Positions 7,795-15,450 of a stretch of DNA of 18,948 nucleotides are shown one piece after another. The translations under genes were made by a program, and so were the position numbers. The first letter of the stretch is position 1, and every line of letters starts with the position of its first letter. Under the pieces are notes generated by a model. The model worked only from the letters and a program-made list of their open reading frames with translations. It was not told where the DNA came from and made no database searches. This DNA comes from Spirochaetales bacterium (GTDB taxonomy: Bacteria > Spirochaetota > Spirochaetia > DSM-27196 > SLST01). The stretch covers positions 1 to 18,948 of the forward strand of contig JANQQY010000447.1 in the NCBI GenBank assembly GCA_028284845.1, in the 5' to 3' direction.

Positions 7795-8897
7795 AAATGG
7801 AATCCAAATCCAATCGAGAAGGGGACCCAGGTCTCGCCTTCCACATCGCCTCCGGTCCAGAGGGCGTTTGTGTAGAAGACGAACTCCGCAACGGAGAAGA
7901 GATCAAAGAAGATCCCTGCTCCGCTTGAGACGATGAACCCGCTATTCTCGTCGGCGTTCGGCGAACGGTCGATGCTATCGGCGTAGTATCCAAAGTCAGT
8001 GTAGAGGGTGATTCCCGGCACGATCGAAGGAAGCACGATCGCAGGGAGATTGGCACGAACCTCAACGTTGCCAATTGCCTTGAACGTGGCGTCGAAGCGC
8101 CGCGATTCGAATCCACGGACTGATCCACCGGTCGCGGAACGGTAGCTTCGTCCGCCCGTCGTACTCGTCACGAGAAATGGAATCTCCGGTCCCCGTGCCC
8201 AGTCGACGAATCCGGCTCCGGCGAGGTAGAGCGAGAAGACGTTCCTGCCGTCGGTCGGTTCGACCGAGTAGAGCGGCAGGTAGCCCCTCGCCCAGAGAGT
8301 CGTCCGTGTGAAATCGGATGTGCCGATGACCCGATTGTGAAGGAAGCTCGGACCCCACTCGAGCGCCGCCTCCGCTTCAACACCGGAACGAACCCTCGTG
8401 ATCTCGTCCTGAAGGACACGTGACAGTGCTACGCCGCCGATGATCGACCCTACGAGCCCCTGGCTCGCCTCCGGCAATCCGCTGGTGCCAAAGAGGTCGT
8501 CGCCCTCCCCAAGGGGGAGATCGTATTGACCACGATAGAGAAGAAAACCGACCGCCAGGTCATCCGTGGTGTCCGATCTCGGGAAGAGCCCTTGCTGGAT
8601 CCCGAGCTGCCACGCGCCGTTGAACCGGTTGTAGGCGGCTATGCTCGCGTCCGACCCGTCCTCAGGAACGGTGAACTGTGATCCGTCGGCGAGACGGAAG
8701 TAGCCACTCGACTCGTACGCGGCGCTCACGATACCGACCAGGGAGGTCTCAACCTCGTCTCGTAGCGGCTCAGAGAGTGCATAGCGTGCGCCGGCCGTTA
8801 TGCCAAAAATCCGAGGCGCTACGATGAAGTCCCACTGATCCTGCGCCATCGCCGTAGACGCCACGAGGAGAAGAAGGGAGACAGCGATTCGCTTCAT
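7791..8897 (-). CDS. Outer-membrane beta-barrel protein, Omp85-like, without POTRA domains
   Basis: Predicted outer-membrane protein, 368 aa. A signal peptide (MKR, hydrophobic core, AMA before Q19) is followed directly by alternating amphipathic strands. The protein ends in Phe (SIGFGFHF), the usual C-terminal signal of barrel proteins. The motif SVRGFESRRFDA (residues 259-270) resembles the VRGF/Y motif that packs inside Omp85 barrels (BamA, TamA, D15 surface antigen), and the following VEVRANLPAIVLP reads like the strand after it. No POTRA repeats are present, and there is hardly room for any before the barrel. It starts at ATG 8897 with no Shine-Dalgarno and a -10 element six bases upstream (leaderless candidate). 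It is coupled to the phosphohexomutase downstream. Function unknown: assembly factor, translocator or simple pore. Family assignment is by motif only. Confidence 0.75.
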   Translation of the reverse strand: MKRIAVSLLLLVASTAMAQDQWDFIVAPRIFGITAGARYALSEPLRDEVETSLVGIVSAAYESSGYFRLADGSQFTVPEDGSDASIAAYNRFNGAWQLGIQQGLFPRSDTTDDLAVGFLLYRGQYDLPLGEGDDLFGTSGLPEASQGLVGSIIGGVALSRVLQDEITRVRSGVEAEAALEWGPSFLHNRVIGTSDFTRTTLWARGYLPLYSVEPTDGRNVFSLYLAGAGFVDWARGPEIPFLVTSTTGGRSYRSATGGSVRGFESRRFDATFKAIGNVEVRANLPAIVLPSIVPGITLYTDFGYYADSIDRSPNADENSGFIVSSGAGIFFDLFSVAEFVFYTNALWTGGDVEGETWVPFSIGFGFHF

Positions 8898-8903
8898 GCT
8901 CGG

Positions 8904-8932
8904 ATCGTAGTCCGGGGTCAGGAGCCGGTCAA
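8904..8932 (-). promoter_or_regulatory. Promoter of the barrel protein/phosphohexomutase operon
   Basis: Read on the - strand: TTGACC (8932-8927), a 17-nt spacer, then TACGAT (8909-8904). Only CCGAGC separates the -10 hexamer from the ATG at 8897, so transcription should begin at or next to the start codon. Confidence 0.6.
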
Positions 8933-8953
8933 CCGACCAAGCGATTCTCTTCC

Positions 8954-8982
8954 TTGCGGAACCGGTGCTGCTTAACTATAAC
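8954..8982 (+). promoter_or_regulatory. Promoter of the response regulator/hybrid kinase operon
   Basis: TTGCGG (8954-8959), a 17-nt spacer, then TATAAC (8977-8982). This predicts a leader of about 18 nt before ATG 9007. It is back-to-back with the barrel-gene promoter, with 21 bp between the two -35 elements, so one bound regulator could affect both. Confidence 0.65.
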
Positions 8983-9006
8983 TGAGGCAGTGGGGGTGAA
9001 GCAGGG

Positions 9007-10263
9007 ATGAAGCAGATACTCGTAGTCGACGAATCGAAGCTGATTCGGGACTTTCTCGTCCAGAAGCTCGAAGAGTTTGGCTTTGAGGTTGAGGTCGCCG
9101 TGAACGGCCTGGACGGGTCGTCCAAGATGCGGAGTGATCCGCCCGACCTCATCATCATGGACTACTATCTGTCTCGAATGTCCTCGCTTGAGCTGCTCCA
9201 AAAGAAGAAAGAGGATCCCAATATCGCCGACGTTCCGGTCATCATGGCGTCTGGGAAGGTTGATCGCGAGAAGCTCGTTCAGGTCGCCAAGTACAACGTA
9301 AAGAAGTTCTTCACAAAGCCTATTCGGATAGACGCGCTGGTGAACACCATCTCCGAGCTTCTTGGTGTGACGGTCGACATCGACGACACGGCGTGCGTGA
9401 TCGAGGCTCACTTCAACGACCAGATCCTCTTCATTGAGGTTGCACAAGGTCTCAACAAAGAGAAGATTGAACTGCTCCGGTACAAAATCGCGGAGCTGAT
9501 GGATCTCTACGAGGTCAAAAGTCCTAGGGTTCTGATCATCATGTCGGGTGTCGACGTCACCACCGATGATTCCCTCAAACTTGCGGCTCTCTTGACGACC
9601 GTTCTTGAGACGACCGGCGCCAAGCCGCAGCATGCGAAACTCCTGACGAACTCGGAGTTTGTGGCGCAGTTCATTGCGAACCGCGAGGAGTATGCGGGCC
9701 TTGAGGTAACCGATGCGCTGGAGACCGCGATGGATGGCCTCCTGGGCAAGAAGGCCGGAAGCTACATCGATCGAGATACAAAAGTTGTCCACGAGGAGTT
9801 CCTCCAGGCCTCCTCTCCAAAGGAGGGTCGTGAGGAGTCGATCGACATCAAGTTTTCCGGTGAGCGTGCATCCTTTGATTTATCCCAGGTGGGCGCGTCG
9901 GTGACGATGGCGATCGTGGACGACGACTTTGTCATCCGTGAGATGGTGAAGGCCGTACTCGGGGACACCGGCTCAACGATGGTCGAGTTTGAGAACGGGA
10001 AGACCTTCCTGGACGACCCGAAGCGAGCGGAATACGACCTGGTCTTTCTCGATTTGATGATGCCGGAAGTGGACGGATTCCAGGTGATGGCGCAGCTCTC
10101 GAAAGAAGGGGATACAACTCCCATCATCGTTCTCTCAGCGCTCTCTCAACGGGAGACGGTCGTCAAGGCGATGAAGTATGGAGTCACCAGTTACCTCATC
10201 AAGCCATTGGAACCCGAAGCAGTCTTGAATAAAGCAAAAGAGGTCTTGCGGGCCAACTTCTGA
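9007..10263 (+). CDS. Dual-receiver response regulator with a central STAS-like domain
   Basis: A 418-aa cytoplasmic signalling protein with no recognisable DNA-binding or enzymatic output. REC1 (about residues 3-118) has the acidic pair D8-E9, phosphoacceptor D52 in LIIMDYYLS, Ser in MASGK and Lys in FFTKPI. REC2 (about 300-417) has D305-D306, phosphoacceptor D349 in VFLDLMMPEVDGF, Ser in VLSALS and Lys in YLIKPLEP. The middle (about 128-250) reads like a STAS fold: a strand (QILFIEVAQG), a helix, a strand (RVLIIMSGVDV), a Ser/Asp-containing loop (TTDDSLK), a long helix, then a C-terminal VTDALETAMDGLL helix. A polar linker follows at 250-295. This assignment is by pattern only. The gene has its own promoter and overlaps the downstream kinase by one base, so the two are probably partners, perhaps in a phosphorelay or partner switch. 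Confidence 0.85.
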   Translation: MKQILVVDESKLIRDFLVQKLEEFGFEVEVAVNGLDGSSKMRSDPPDLIIMDYYLSRMSSLELLQKKKEDPNIADVPVIMASGKVDREKLVQVAKYNVKKFFTKPIRIDALVNTISELLGVTVDIDDTACVIEAHFNDQILFIEVAQGLNKEKIELLRYKIAELMDLYEVKSPRVLIIMSGVDVTTDDSLKLAALLTTVLETTGAKPQHAKLLTNSEFVAQFIANREEYAGLEVTDALETAMDGLLGKKAGSYIDRDTKVVHEEFLQASSPKEGREESIDIKFSGERASFDLSQVGASVTMAIVDDDFVIREMVKAVLGDTGSTMVEFENGKTFLDDPKRAEYDLVFLDLMMPEVDGFQVMAQLSKEGDTTPIIVLSALSQRETVVKAMKYGVTSYLIKPLEPEAVLNKAKEVLRANF

Positions 10264-12668
10264 TGTCAGGGATGGCGGATCTCTACAAGGCAATTTTCAA
10301 GAACTCGTCAATCGGAATGGCGGTTGTCCAATCCGACGGTCGTATCCTGATGCACAACCCGGCGTTTCGTGAGCTTGCCCAGCGGGACGGCCACAAGTTT
10401 CCGGAGTTTCTCTGGGATCTCATCATTGCAGAGGATCGTGGACCGTCCAAAGAGCGCTTTGCCACGCTCGTGCACCCCGGCGAACGCTACAGTTGGCTCG
10501 TCCACATTGAGAACGACGCCCGTCCCATTCTCTGGCAACTCGATGTCTCCGTGGTGAGTGGTCTCGACGGACAGCCCCTGCTTCTGGTGAACTCGCGGGA
10601 CGTCACCCTCCAGCGCAATACAGAAGTACGGCTCAAGCGTGCGAAGGAATCGGCCGAGCGTGCCACGAAGACAAAATCTGCCTTCCTCGCAAACATGAGC
10701 CACGAGATACGAACGCCGATTCACACCATCACCGGCATGACCGAACTCCTCCTCCAGACTGAGCTCGACGAAGAGCAGGGAGAGTATGCCAACCAGGTTC
10801 GGTTTGCGGCTGAGGTGCTGCTCTATCTGATCAACGACATACTCGACTTTTCGAAGATCGAGGCCGGCAAGCTCTCTCTCGAACAAATTGATTACGCTCT
10901 CGTGAACGTTGCTGAAGAGGCTGTGGATATGGTCAGTCTTGAAGCGCACAAGAAAGGGATCGAGGTCATCGTATCAGTTGGCGCCGGAGTTCCACGAACA
11001 GTCGTAGGAGATCCTGGCAGGCTGCGCCAGATTATCGTGAACCTCTTCAACAACGCCGTGAAGTTTACCGCCCAGGGCGGTGAGATTCAGATTAACGTCG
11101 ATGTCGTCGCAGTTGAGGTCCGCACCCGTGTCCGGTTTGAGGTGCGAGACACCGGCATTGGTATCCCGGCCGACAAAGTGGGACGTCTCTTTAGTGCCTT
11201 TACTCAAGTTGATTCCTCAACGACTCGCAAGTTCGGCGGAACCGGGCTGGGCCTCAGCATCTCTCAGAGCCTTGTCCAGATGATGGGCGGCGCGATTGGT
11301 GTAGAGAGCGTTGAGGGCGAGGGGTCGACCTTCTGGTTCGAGATTCCGTTTGATGTGGTAGAGGCTTCCCTCGACGACGAGCCGGTTGCGGCAAATACGC
11401 GAGTCCTTCTTGTTGATGACAACGCAAGCTCCGCCGCGGTGATCTCCGGGTATCTCGAGCGATGGCAGGCGCAGGTCACGGCGGTCGCAACCGGCCAGGA
11501 GGCACTCTCGCAGCTCCGCTCGGCCACGGATGACGCCGACGCCTTTGATATTGCACTCATCGATCTCGAACTCCCGGGGATGGACGGCTGGCAGCTGGCG
11601 GGCGAAATCCACAACGACGACCGCATTCGCAGCACGGCGTTGATTCTGCTCAGCCCGAGCGGACTCATGGCGCGCGAGGCGAAGATGAAGCGCCTCATGT
11701 GGTTCAGCGGATACGCCCGGAAACCGGTCTCGTTGCACGAGCTTGAGTCTGAGATGGCAAAGGCGCTCTCCAATTCCGCAACCGAGGGCGCTACGGAAGT
11801 GGAAGAACTCGAAGATGATCCGAGCATTGAGGAGGTCGCCCCGGTCTCAATGAGAATTGTCGTCGCGGAGGACCACCTCATCAACCAGACCCTCTTCAAA
11901 GCGATCCTTGATAAGTTGGGACACCAGGTCTTCCTCGCGGCAGACGGACGAGCAGCGGTTGATGCCGTGCAACGAGAGACGCCCGACCTTGTCTTTATGG
12001 ACGTCCAAATGCCGGTTATGAACGGCTACGAGGCAACGCGGGCCATTCGCGATCACGGCTATACCGGACCGGTCGTTGCCGTCACAGCAAATGCCGTGAA
12101 GGGTGAACGAGACAAATGCTTCGAGGCAGGCATGGACGACTTCCTATCAAAGCCGTTCAAGCGCGATGACATCGTCCCAATCCTCGACAAGTGGGTTGGC
12201 GGCGCGGAACTCGGGGACGGGCCAACGCTTGCCGGCGAGACCGCGAAAGAACCTCGCCATGGCGACCCTGGATACGAGGTCCCCGAAGAGATGATCGGAG
12301 GTGGTCTAACGGGGGAGGGGGCGCCCGTCTTTTCTTTTGACGACGCCGTCGCGCGATTTGCGGGCAATAGTGCCATTGTCGAGGGGGTGGTCCGACAGTT
12401 CATCGAGAAGTGCGATCAGATGCAGAAGCAACTTCGGGAGGCGCTCGAGGGGCGCGACTACGAGACGCTCACCCGAGAGGCTCATGGCCTCAAAGGCGGC
12501 GCGCGAAGTCTTGAAGCGCGGCCACTTGGGGATGCCGCCGCGCTGCTCGAGGGATCGGGAAAGCTCGAGGATTACGACCGGTGTCTGCACTACCTGGAGC
12601 GCCTCTCGCCTCGCATCGAAGAGTTCGCGCGCGTCGCAGCGGCCGCCATCTCAACTGACTCCGGCTAA
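10263..12668 (+). CDS. Hybrid sensor histidine kinase (PAS-HisKA-HATPase-REC-REC-HPt)
   Basis: Soluble BarA/EvgS-type phosphorelay kinase of 801 aa with no transmembrane segment. A PAS-type sensor domain (about 5-125) is followed by HisKA with H147 in MSHEIRTPIH. HATPase_c (about 245-365) has an N box (NLFNNAVKFT), a G1 box (DTGIGIP) and FGGTGLGLSIS. REC1 (about 378-505) has phosphoacceptor D434 in IDLELPGMDG. REC2 (about 530-645) has D580 in FMDVQMPVMNG and SKPF. A C-terminal HPt domain (about 690-795) carries H741 in AHGLKGGARSL. All phosphotransfer residues are present, so an internal His-Asp-His relay is possible. The start codon overlaps the previous stop (TGATG); M4 at 10272 is an alternative. 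The likely partner is the dual-receiver protein upstream. The 3' end overlaps the convergent reductase gene by 3 nt. Confidence 0.95.
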   Translation: MSGMADLYKAIFKNSSIGMAVVQSDGRILMHNPAFRELAQRDGHKFPEFLWDLIIAEDRGPSKERFATLVHPGERYSWLVHIENDARPILWQLDVSVVSGLDGQPLLLVNSRDVTLQRNTEVRLKRAKESAERATKTKSAFLANMSHEIRTPIHTITGMTELLLQTELDEEQGEYANQVRFAAEVLLYLINDILDFSKIEAGKLSLEQIDYALVNVAEEAVDMVSLEAHKKGIEVIVSVGAGVPRTVVGDPGRLRQIIVNLFNNAVKFTAQGGEIQINVDVVAVEVRTRVRFEVRDTGIGIPADKVGRLFSAFTQVDSSTTRKFGGTGLGLSISQSLVQMMGGAIGVESVEGEGSTFWFEIPFDVVEASLDDEPVAANTRVLLVDDNASSAAVISGYLERWQAQVTAVATGQEALSQLRSATDDADAFDIALIDLELPGMDGWQLAGEIHNDDRIRSTALILLSPSGLMAREAKMKRLMWFSGYARKPVSLHELESEMAKALSNSATEGATEVEELEDDPSIEEVAPVSMRIVVAEDHLINQTLFKAILDKLGHQVFLAADGRAAVDAVQRETPDLVFMDVQMPVMNGYEATRAIRDHGYTGPVVAVTANAVKGERDKCFEAGMDDFLSKPFKRDDIVPILDKWVGGAELGDGPTLAGETAKEPRHGDPGYEVPEEMIGGGLTGEGAPVFSFDDAVARFAGNSAIVEGVVRQFIEKCDQMQKQLREALEGRDYETLTREAHGLKGGARSLEARPLGDAAALLEGSGKLEDYDRCLHYLERLSPRIEEFARVAAAAISTDSG

Positions 12669-13321
12669 CTTGCATCGAGGATAAACTCCCAGACGATATC
12701 GTCGCCGGCCTGCCGGACCGATTGCGTCCGACCGCGGATCGCCTTGGCCAGCATCGTAGTCCCCAGATCTCCAATCGCATTCGTTCCCTCGCCAATAAAA
12801 AGCGGCGCGCTCACGAGGATCACCCTGTCCACCAGCCGCTCACGAAGAAAGCTCGTCATCACTCCTGAGCCGCCTTCGATCATGAGCGACTCGATGCTCA
12901 TTTCGCCAAGCTGCCGTAGAATCTCGTGCAGGTCGAGACCCGTATCATCGCTGTCAACTCGCATAACACTGACGCCGGAATCTCGGAATCGTTGCTCCGT
13001 CTGCGCGGGAGCCTCTCTCCCGCAGACGACCGTCGTTGGCACATTGCTCGCCTGTTGGACGATATGAGAGTCGACCGGTGTGCGAAGGCGTGAGTCGAGG
13101 ATAATCCGATGCGGGTTTGATCCGCCTTCGATTCGGCAGGTCAGCTGGGGGTTGTCCGCGATGACGGTTCCGATTCCTGCGAGGATCCCGTCGTGCTCGT
13201 TTCGGAGTTCGTGGGCGAGGGTGAGCGTCTCCGAACCGGAAATCCACTGCGAGTCGCCGGTCTTTGTTGCGATCCTTCCGTCCGCACTCTGAGCATAGGC
13301 CAACGTCACTCGTGGTCGCAT
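12665..13321 (-). CDS. RibD-type pyrimidine reductase, stand-alone (riboflavin pathway)
   Basis: A 218-aa protein made only of the RibD C-terminal reductase domain (DHFR-like fold). It reduces the ribosyl side chain of the riboflavin precursor to ribityl using NADPH. Visible features: VTLAYAQSADGRIA at the N terminus, GILAGIGTVIADNPQLTCR, RIILDSRLRTP, and MIEGGSGVMTSFL near residue 145, which is the NADPH-side motif. No zinc deaminase domain is fused, unlike common bacterial RibD. The YAQS...DGR and TVIADNPQL pattern recalls the stand-alone fungal RIB7 and archaeal reductases, which act before deamination. The gene diverges from ribA, which supports a flavin role. It starts at ATG 13321 with no Shine-Dalgarno and a strong -10 six bases upstream. 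A DHFR-family role outside riboflavin synthesis is possible. Confidence 0.83.
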   Translation of the reverse strand: MRPRVTLAYAQSADGRIATKTGDSQWISGSETLTLAHELRNEHDGILAGIGTVIADNPQLTCRIEGGSNPHRIILDSRLRTPVDSHIVQQASNVPTTVVCGREAPAQTEQRFRDSGVSVMRVDSDDTGLDLHEILRQLGEMSIESLMIEGGSGVMTSFLRERLVDRVILVSAPLFIGEGTNAIGDLGTTMLAKAIRGRTQSVRQAGDDIVWEFILDAS

Positions 13322-13327
13322 CTGCGG

Positions 13328-13333
13328 AGTATA
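13328..13333 (-). promoter_or_regulatory. -10 element of the RibD-type reductase gene
   Basis: TATACT on the - strand (13333-13328), followed by CCGCAG and then ATG. No good -35 is seen at the normal distance. This predicts a leaderless transcript. Confidence 0.5.
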
Positions 13334-13359
13334 CGGACAAAACCGGCTACCGATCTTTG

Positions 13360-13388
13360 TTGACGACTCCGGTCAGGAACCATACTTT
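13360..13388 (+). promoter_or_regulatory. Promoter of ribA
   Basis: TTGACG (13360-13365), a 17-nt spacer, then TACTTT (13383-13388). CATACT at 13381 is an alternative -10 with a 15-nt spacer. No FMN riboswitch-like leader fits in the 80-nt divergent region. Confidence 0.5.
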
Positions 13389-13419
13389 CATTTTAAAGGA
13401 AATGGAGATAACACAAGGT

Positions 13420-14145
13420 ATGGCAGACATTCAAGAGCGCACAACTGACGATCGGGCAATCCCCTCGGAGTACACCCGTCACGTCCTCGAACAGAAACTT
13501 GAGCGCGCTCCAGACTTCATAGAAGAGGATTTCACCGAAGACCGCAGACCGGGTCGTCATGGGCGGGTTTATTTGGCGGCATCCGCCACGCTCCCAACGC
13601 GATTCGGCGACTTCAAGATGTACGGGTTCTACGATGAACGGAATCGAAAGGAGCATACTGCCTTGGTTCGAGGAGAGATCGCAGGCATGCGCGATGTCCC
13701 AGTGCGTGTTCACTCTCAGTGCCATACCGGCGACGTGTGGGGCAGTCTGCGATGCGATTGCCGTGATCAGCTGGAGGCGGCGATCGAGTACATAGGTAGT
13801 CGCGATGCCGGCGCCATCGTCTATATGAAACAAGAGGGCCGAGGCATCGGCTTGCTCAACAAGATCAAGGCCTACCAGTTGCAGGACCTCGGCCTAGACA
13901 CGATCGAGGCGAATCACTACCTTGGATTTCCCGCCGAGGCGAGGGACTACGCAATAGCAGCGCGGATTATCGAGCTTCTCGAGATCGAGTCAGTTGCGCT
14001 GCTCACCAACAATCCGGACAAGATTGTGGGGCTCGAGGCGGAAGGCATTGAGATTGCTCGGCGCATCCCGGTCGTGATCCCCGCCAACCGTCACAACGAA
14101 GCCTACCTGGAGACGAAAAAGAGCGAGATGGGACACCTCCTCTAG
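13420..14145 (+). CDS. ribA: GTP cyclohydrolase II
   Basis: Zn/Mg-dependent enzyme opening the imidazole ring of GTP, the first step of riboflavin synthesis. The chosen start gives 241 aa. LPTRFGDFKMYGF and ALVRGE precede RVHSQCHTGDVWGSLRCDC, with zinc ligands C101, C112 and C114 in the family spacing C-x10-C-x-C. KQEGRGIGLLNKIKAYQLQD holds the GTP-binding and catalytic region, and LLTNNPDKI and NRHNEAYLETKK are conserved C-terminal motifs. The N terminus carries about 40 extra residues. It is a single-function RibA with no fused DHBP synthase (RibB) domain. Start choice: ATG 13420 has GGAG 12 bases upstream; ATG 13402 is in frame but AAGGA lies only one base before it. Its divergent neighbour would act on its product or a near derivative. 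Confidence 0.93.
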   Translation: MADIQERTTDDRAIPSEYTRHVLEQKLERAPDFIEEDFTEDRRPGRHGRVYLAASATLPTRFGDFKMYGFYDERNRKEHTALVRGEIAGMRDVPVRVHSQCHTGDVWGSLRCDCRDQLEAAIEYIGSRDAGAIVYMKQEGRGIGLLNKIKAYQLQDLGLDTIEANHYLGFPAEARDYAIAARIIELLEIESVALLTNNPDKIVGLEAEGIEIARRIPVVIPANRHNEAYLETKKSEMGHLL

Positions 14146-14188
14146 CGCGGTATCCGCATCTACGCTTTTGCTCGGTTCTCGCGAGTGC
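14146..14188. other. Short convergent gap, no clear terminator
   Basis: The only convergent gene pair in the window with a gap. A tiny GCGG-TAT-CCGC inverted repeat (14147-14157) is present, but its 4-bp stem lacks a following T tract, so it is not called as a terminator. Confidence 0.3.
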
Positions 14189-15409
14189 CTACAAGTTGTT
14201 GCGGAGACGTTCGATTGCGGCGGTCACCTTCTCGCGGTCGTTGAACGCGGAGATTCGAACAAAGCCCTCGCCACAGGTGCCAAAACCGGCTCCCGGCGTG
14301 ACCACAACCGCGGCCTTTTCCAAGAGCCGAGAGAACATCTCCCATGAGTCGCCGCCGCTCTCCACCCAGACGTACGGACTATTCTCGCCGCCGAAGCATC
14401 GGTATCCAACCTCCTCCATGGCGCTTCTGATCAGACGCGCATTCTCGAGGTAGTAGGACGAGAGTTCTTGAATCTCGCGCTGTCCTTCCTCCGTGAAGAC
14501 CGCGGCCGCGGCGCGCTGGACCGGGAACGAGACGCCGTTGAACTTGGTGGATTGCCGACGGTTCCAGAGGTCCCAGATCGCGTGGCTCCGGCCGTCGCTG
14601 TCGGTCCCGGTGAGCTTTTGAGGAACGACTGTGTATGCGAGGCGAGTACCCGTGAATCCCGCGGTTTTGGAGAGCGACCGGAACTCCACCGCGACCTCAT
14701 CAGCACCCTCTATCTCGAAGATTGAGTGTGGTATCGACGGGTCGCGAATAAACTGTTCGTACGCCGCATCAAAGAGAATGATCGAACGGTGTGACCGGGC
14801 GTACTCCACCCATGCGGAAAGCTGGGCCGCCGTCGCCACCGCACCGGTAGGATTGTTGGGAAAGCAAAGATAGATTGCATCCACCGGTTTCGAGGGAGGC
14901 GACGGGACAAATCCGTTCTCCGGCGTTCCATCAAGATAGACGAGGCGATCGTATCGGCCCTCTTTCCAGACGCCCGCTCGTCCTGCCATCACGTTCGAAT
15001 CAACGTAGACCGGATAGACGGGGTCGGGCACTGCGACCGTTGCGTCCGGGCTCAAGATCTCCTGAAAGTTTCCCGAATCGCACTTGGCGCCGTCGCTGAT
15101 AAAGATCTCGTCCGGAGAGACGGAAACGCCGCGGGATGCGAAGTCGACCTGGGCGATGGCTTCGCGCAGGAAGTCGTAGCCTCGGCCGGGTCCATACCCT
15201 TGGAACGAGTCTGCTGAGGCCTGCTCGTCGACCCCGCGATGAAACTCGCGGATAACCGAAGGCGGGAGCGGCATGGTGACGTCCCCAATGCCAAGCTTTA
15301 TCAGATCCGCGTCGGGATTTTTGGCCGTAAAGGCGTCAACGCGCCGATCGATCTCGACGAAGAGATAGGATGCTTGGAGGCGGTTGAAGTTGTCGTTGAT
15401 GCGAAGCAC
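14189..15409 (-). CDS. dapL: LL-diaminopimelate aminotransferase
   Basis: PLP-dependent fold-type I aminotransferase converting tetrahydrodipicolinate and glutamate directly to LL-diaminopimelate, the one-step route to diaminopimelate and lysine. Signatures: INDNFNRLQASYLFVEI at the N terminus, KLGIGDVTMPLP, FQGYGPGRGYDFLREAIA, SDGAKCDSGN, FPNNPTGAV, DAAYEQFI, and the PLP lysine K248 in RSLSKTAGFTGTR. From the chosen start it has 406 aa, close to the known enzymes. The start is GTG 15409 because AAAAAGGAG lies five bases upstream. The longer frame to a TTG at 15451 would add 14 residues covering promoter and ribosome-site sequence and would run into the start of the divergent gene. It shares a bidirectional -10 with the GAF gene. 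Confidence 0.93.
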   Translation of the reverse strand: MLRINDNFNRLQASYLFVEIDRRVDAFTAKNPDADLIKLGIGDVTMPLPPSVIREFHRGVDEQASADSFQGYGPGRGYDFLREAIAQVDFASRGVSVSPDEIFISDGAKCDSGNFQEILSPDATVAVPDPVYPVYVDSNVMAGRAGVWKEGRYDRLVYLDGTPENGFVPSPPSKPVDAIYLCFPNNPTGAVATAAQLSAWVEYARSHRSIILFDAAYEQFIRDPSIPHSIFEIEGADEVAVEFRSLSKTAGFTGTRLAYTVVPQKLTGTDSDGRSHAIWDLWNRRQSTKFNGVSFPVQRAAAAVFTEEGQREIQELSSYYLENARLIRSAMEEVGYRCFGGENSPYVWVESGGDSWEMFSRLLEKAAVVVTPGAGFGTCGEGFVRISAFNDREKVTAAIERLRNNL

Positions 15410-15414
15410 TGGAT

Positions 15415-15420
15415 CTCCTT
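15415..15420 (-). promoter_or_regulatory. Shine-Dalgarno that fixes the dapL start
   Basis: AAGGAG on the - strand, five bases before the GTG at 15409. It rules out the upstream TTG. Confidence 0.75.
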
Positions 15421-15432
15421 TTTGATCTTGCC

Positions 15433-15444
15433 AGAGTATACTCT
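15433..15444. promoter_or_regulatory. Palindromic bidirectional -10 (dapL / GAF gene)
   Basis: AGAGTATACTCT is a perfect 12-bp palindrome that reads TATACT on both strands (+ 15437-15442; - 15440-15435). On the + strand it lies eight bases before the ATG of the GAF gene. On the - strand it would give dapL a leader of about 19 nt containing its Shine-Dalgarno. The -35 elements are weak on both sides. Confidence 0.6.
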
Positions 15445-15450
15445 CCGGCA

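Noticed and set aside
13264..13419. N-terminal extension of ribA to the in-frame ATG at 13264
   Set aside because: It would run antisense through the start of the reductase gene and the divergent promoter; homology begins after 13420 and the extension is low-information.
13322..13419. FMN riboswitch upstream of ribA or the reductase
   Set aside because: The divergent space is too short for the FMN aptamer, and no conserved RFN-like segments were seen.
14146..14188. Bidirectional terminator between ribA and dapL
   Set aside because: Only a 4-bp stem (GCGG/CCGC) without a T tract.
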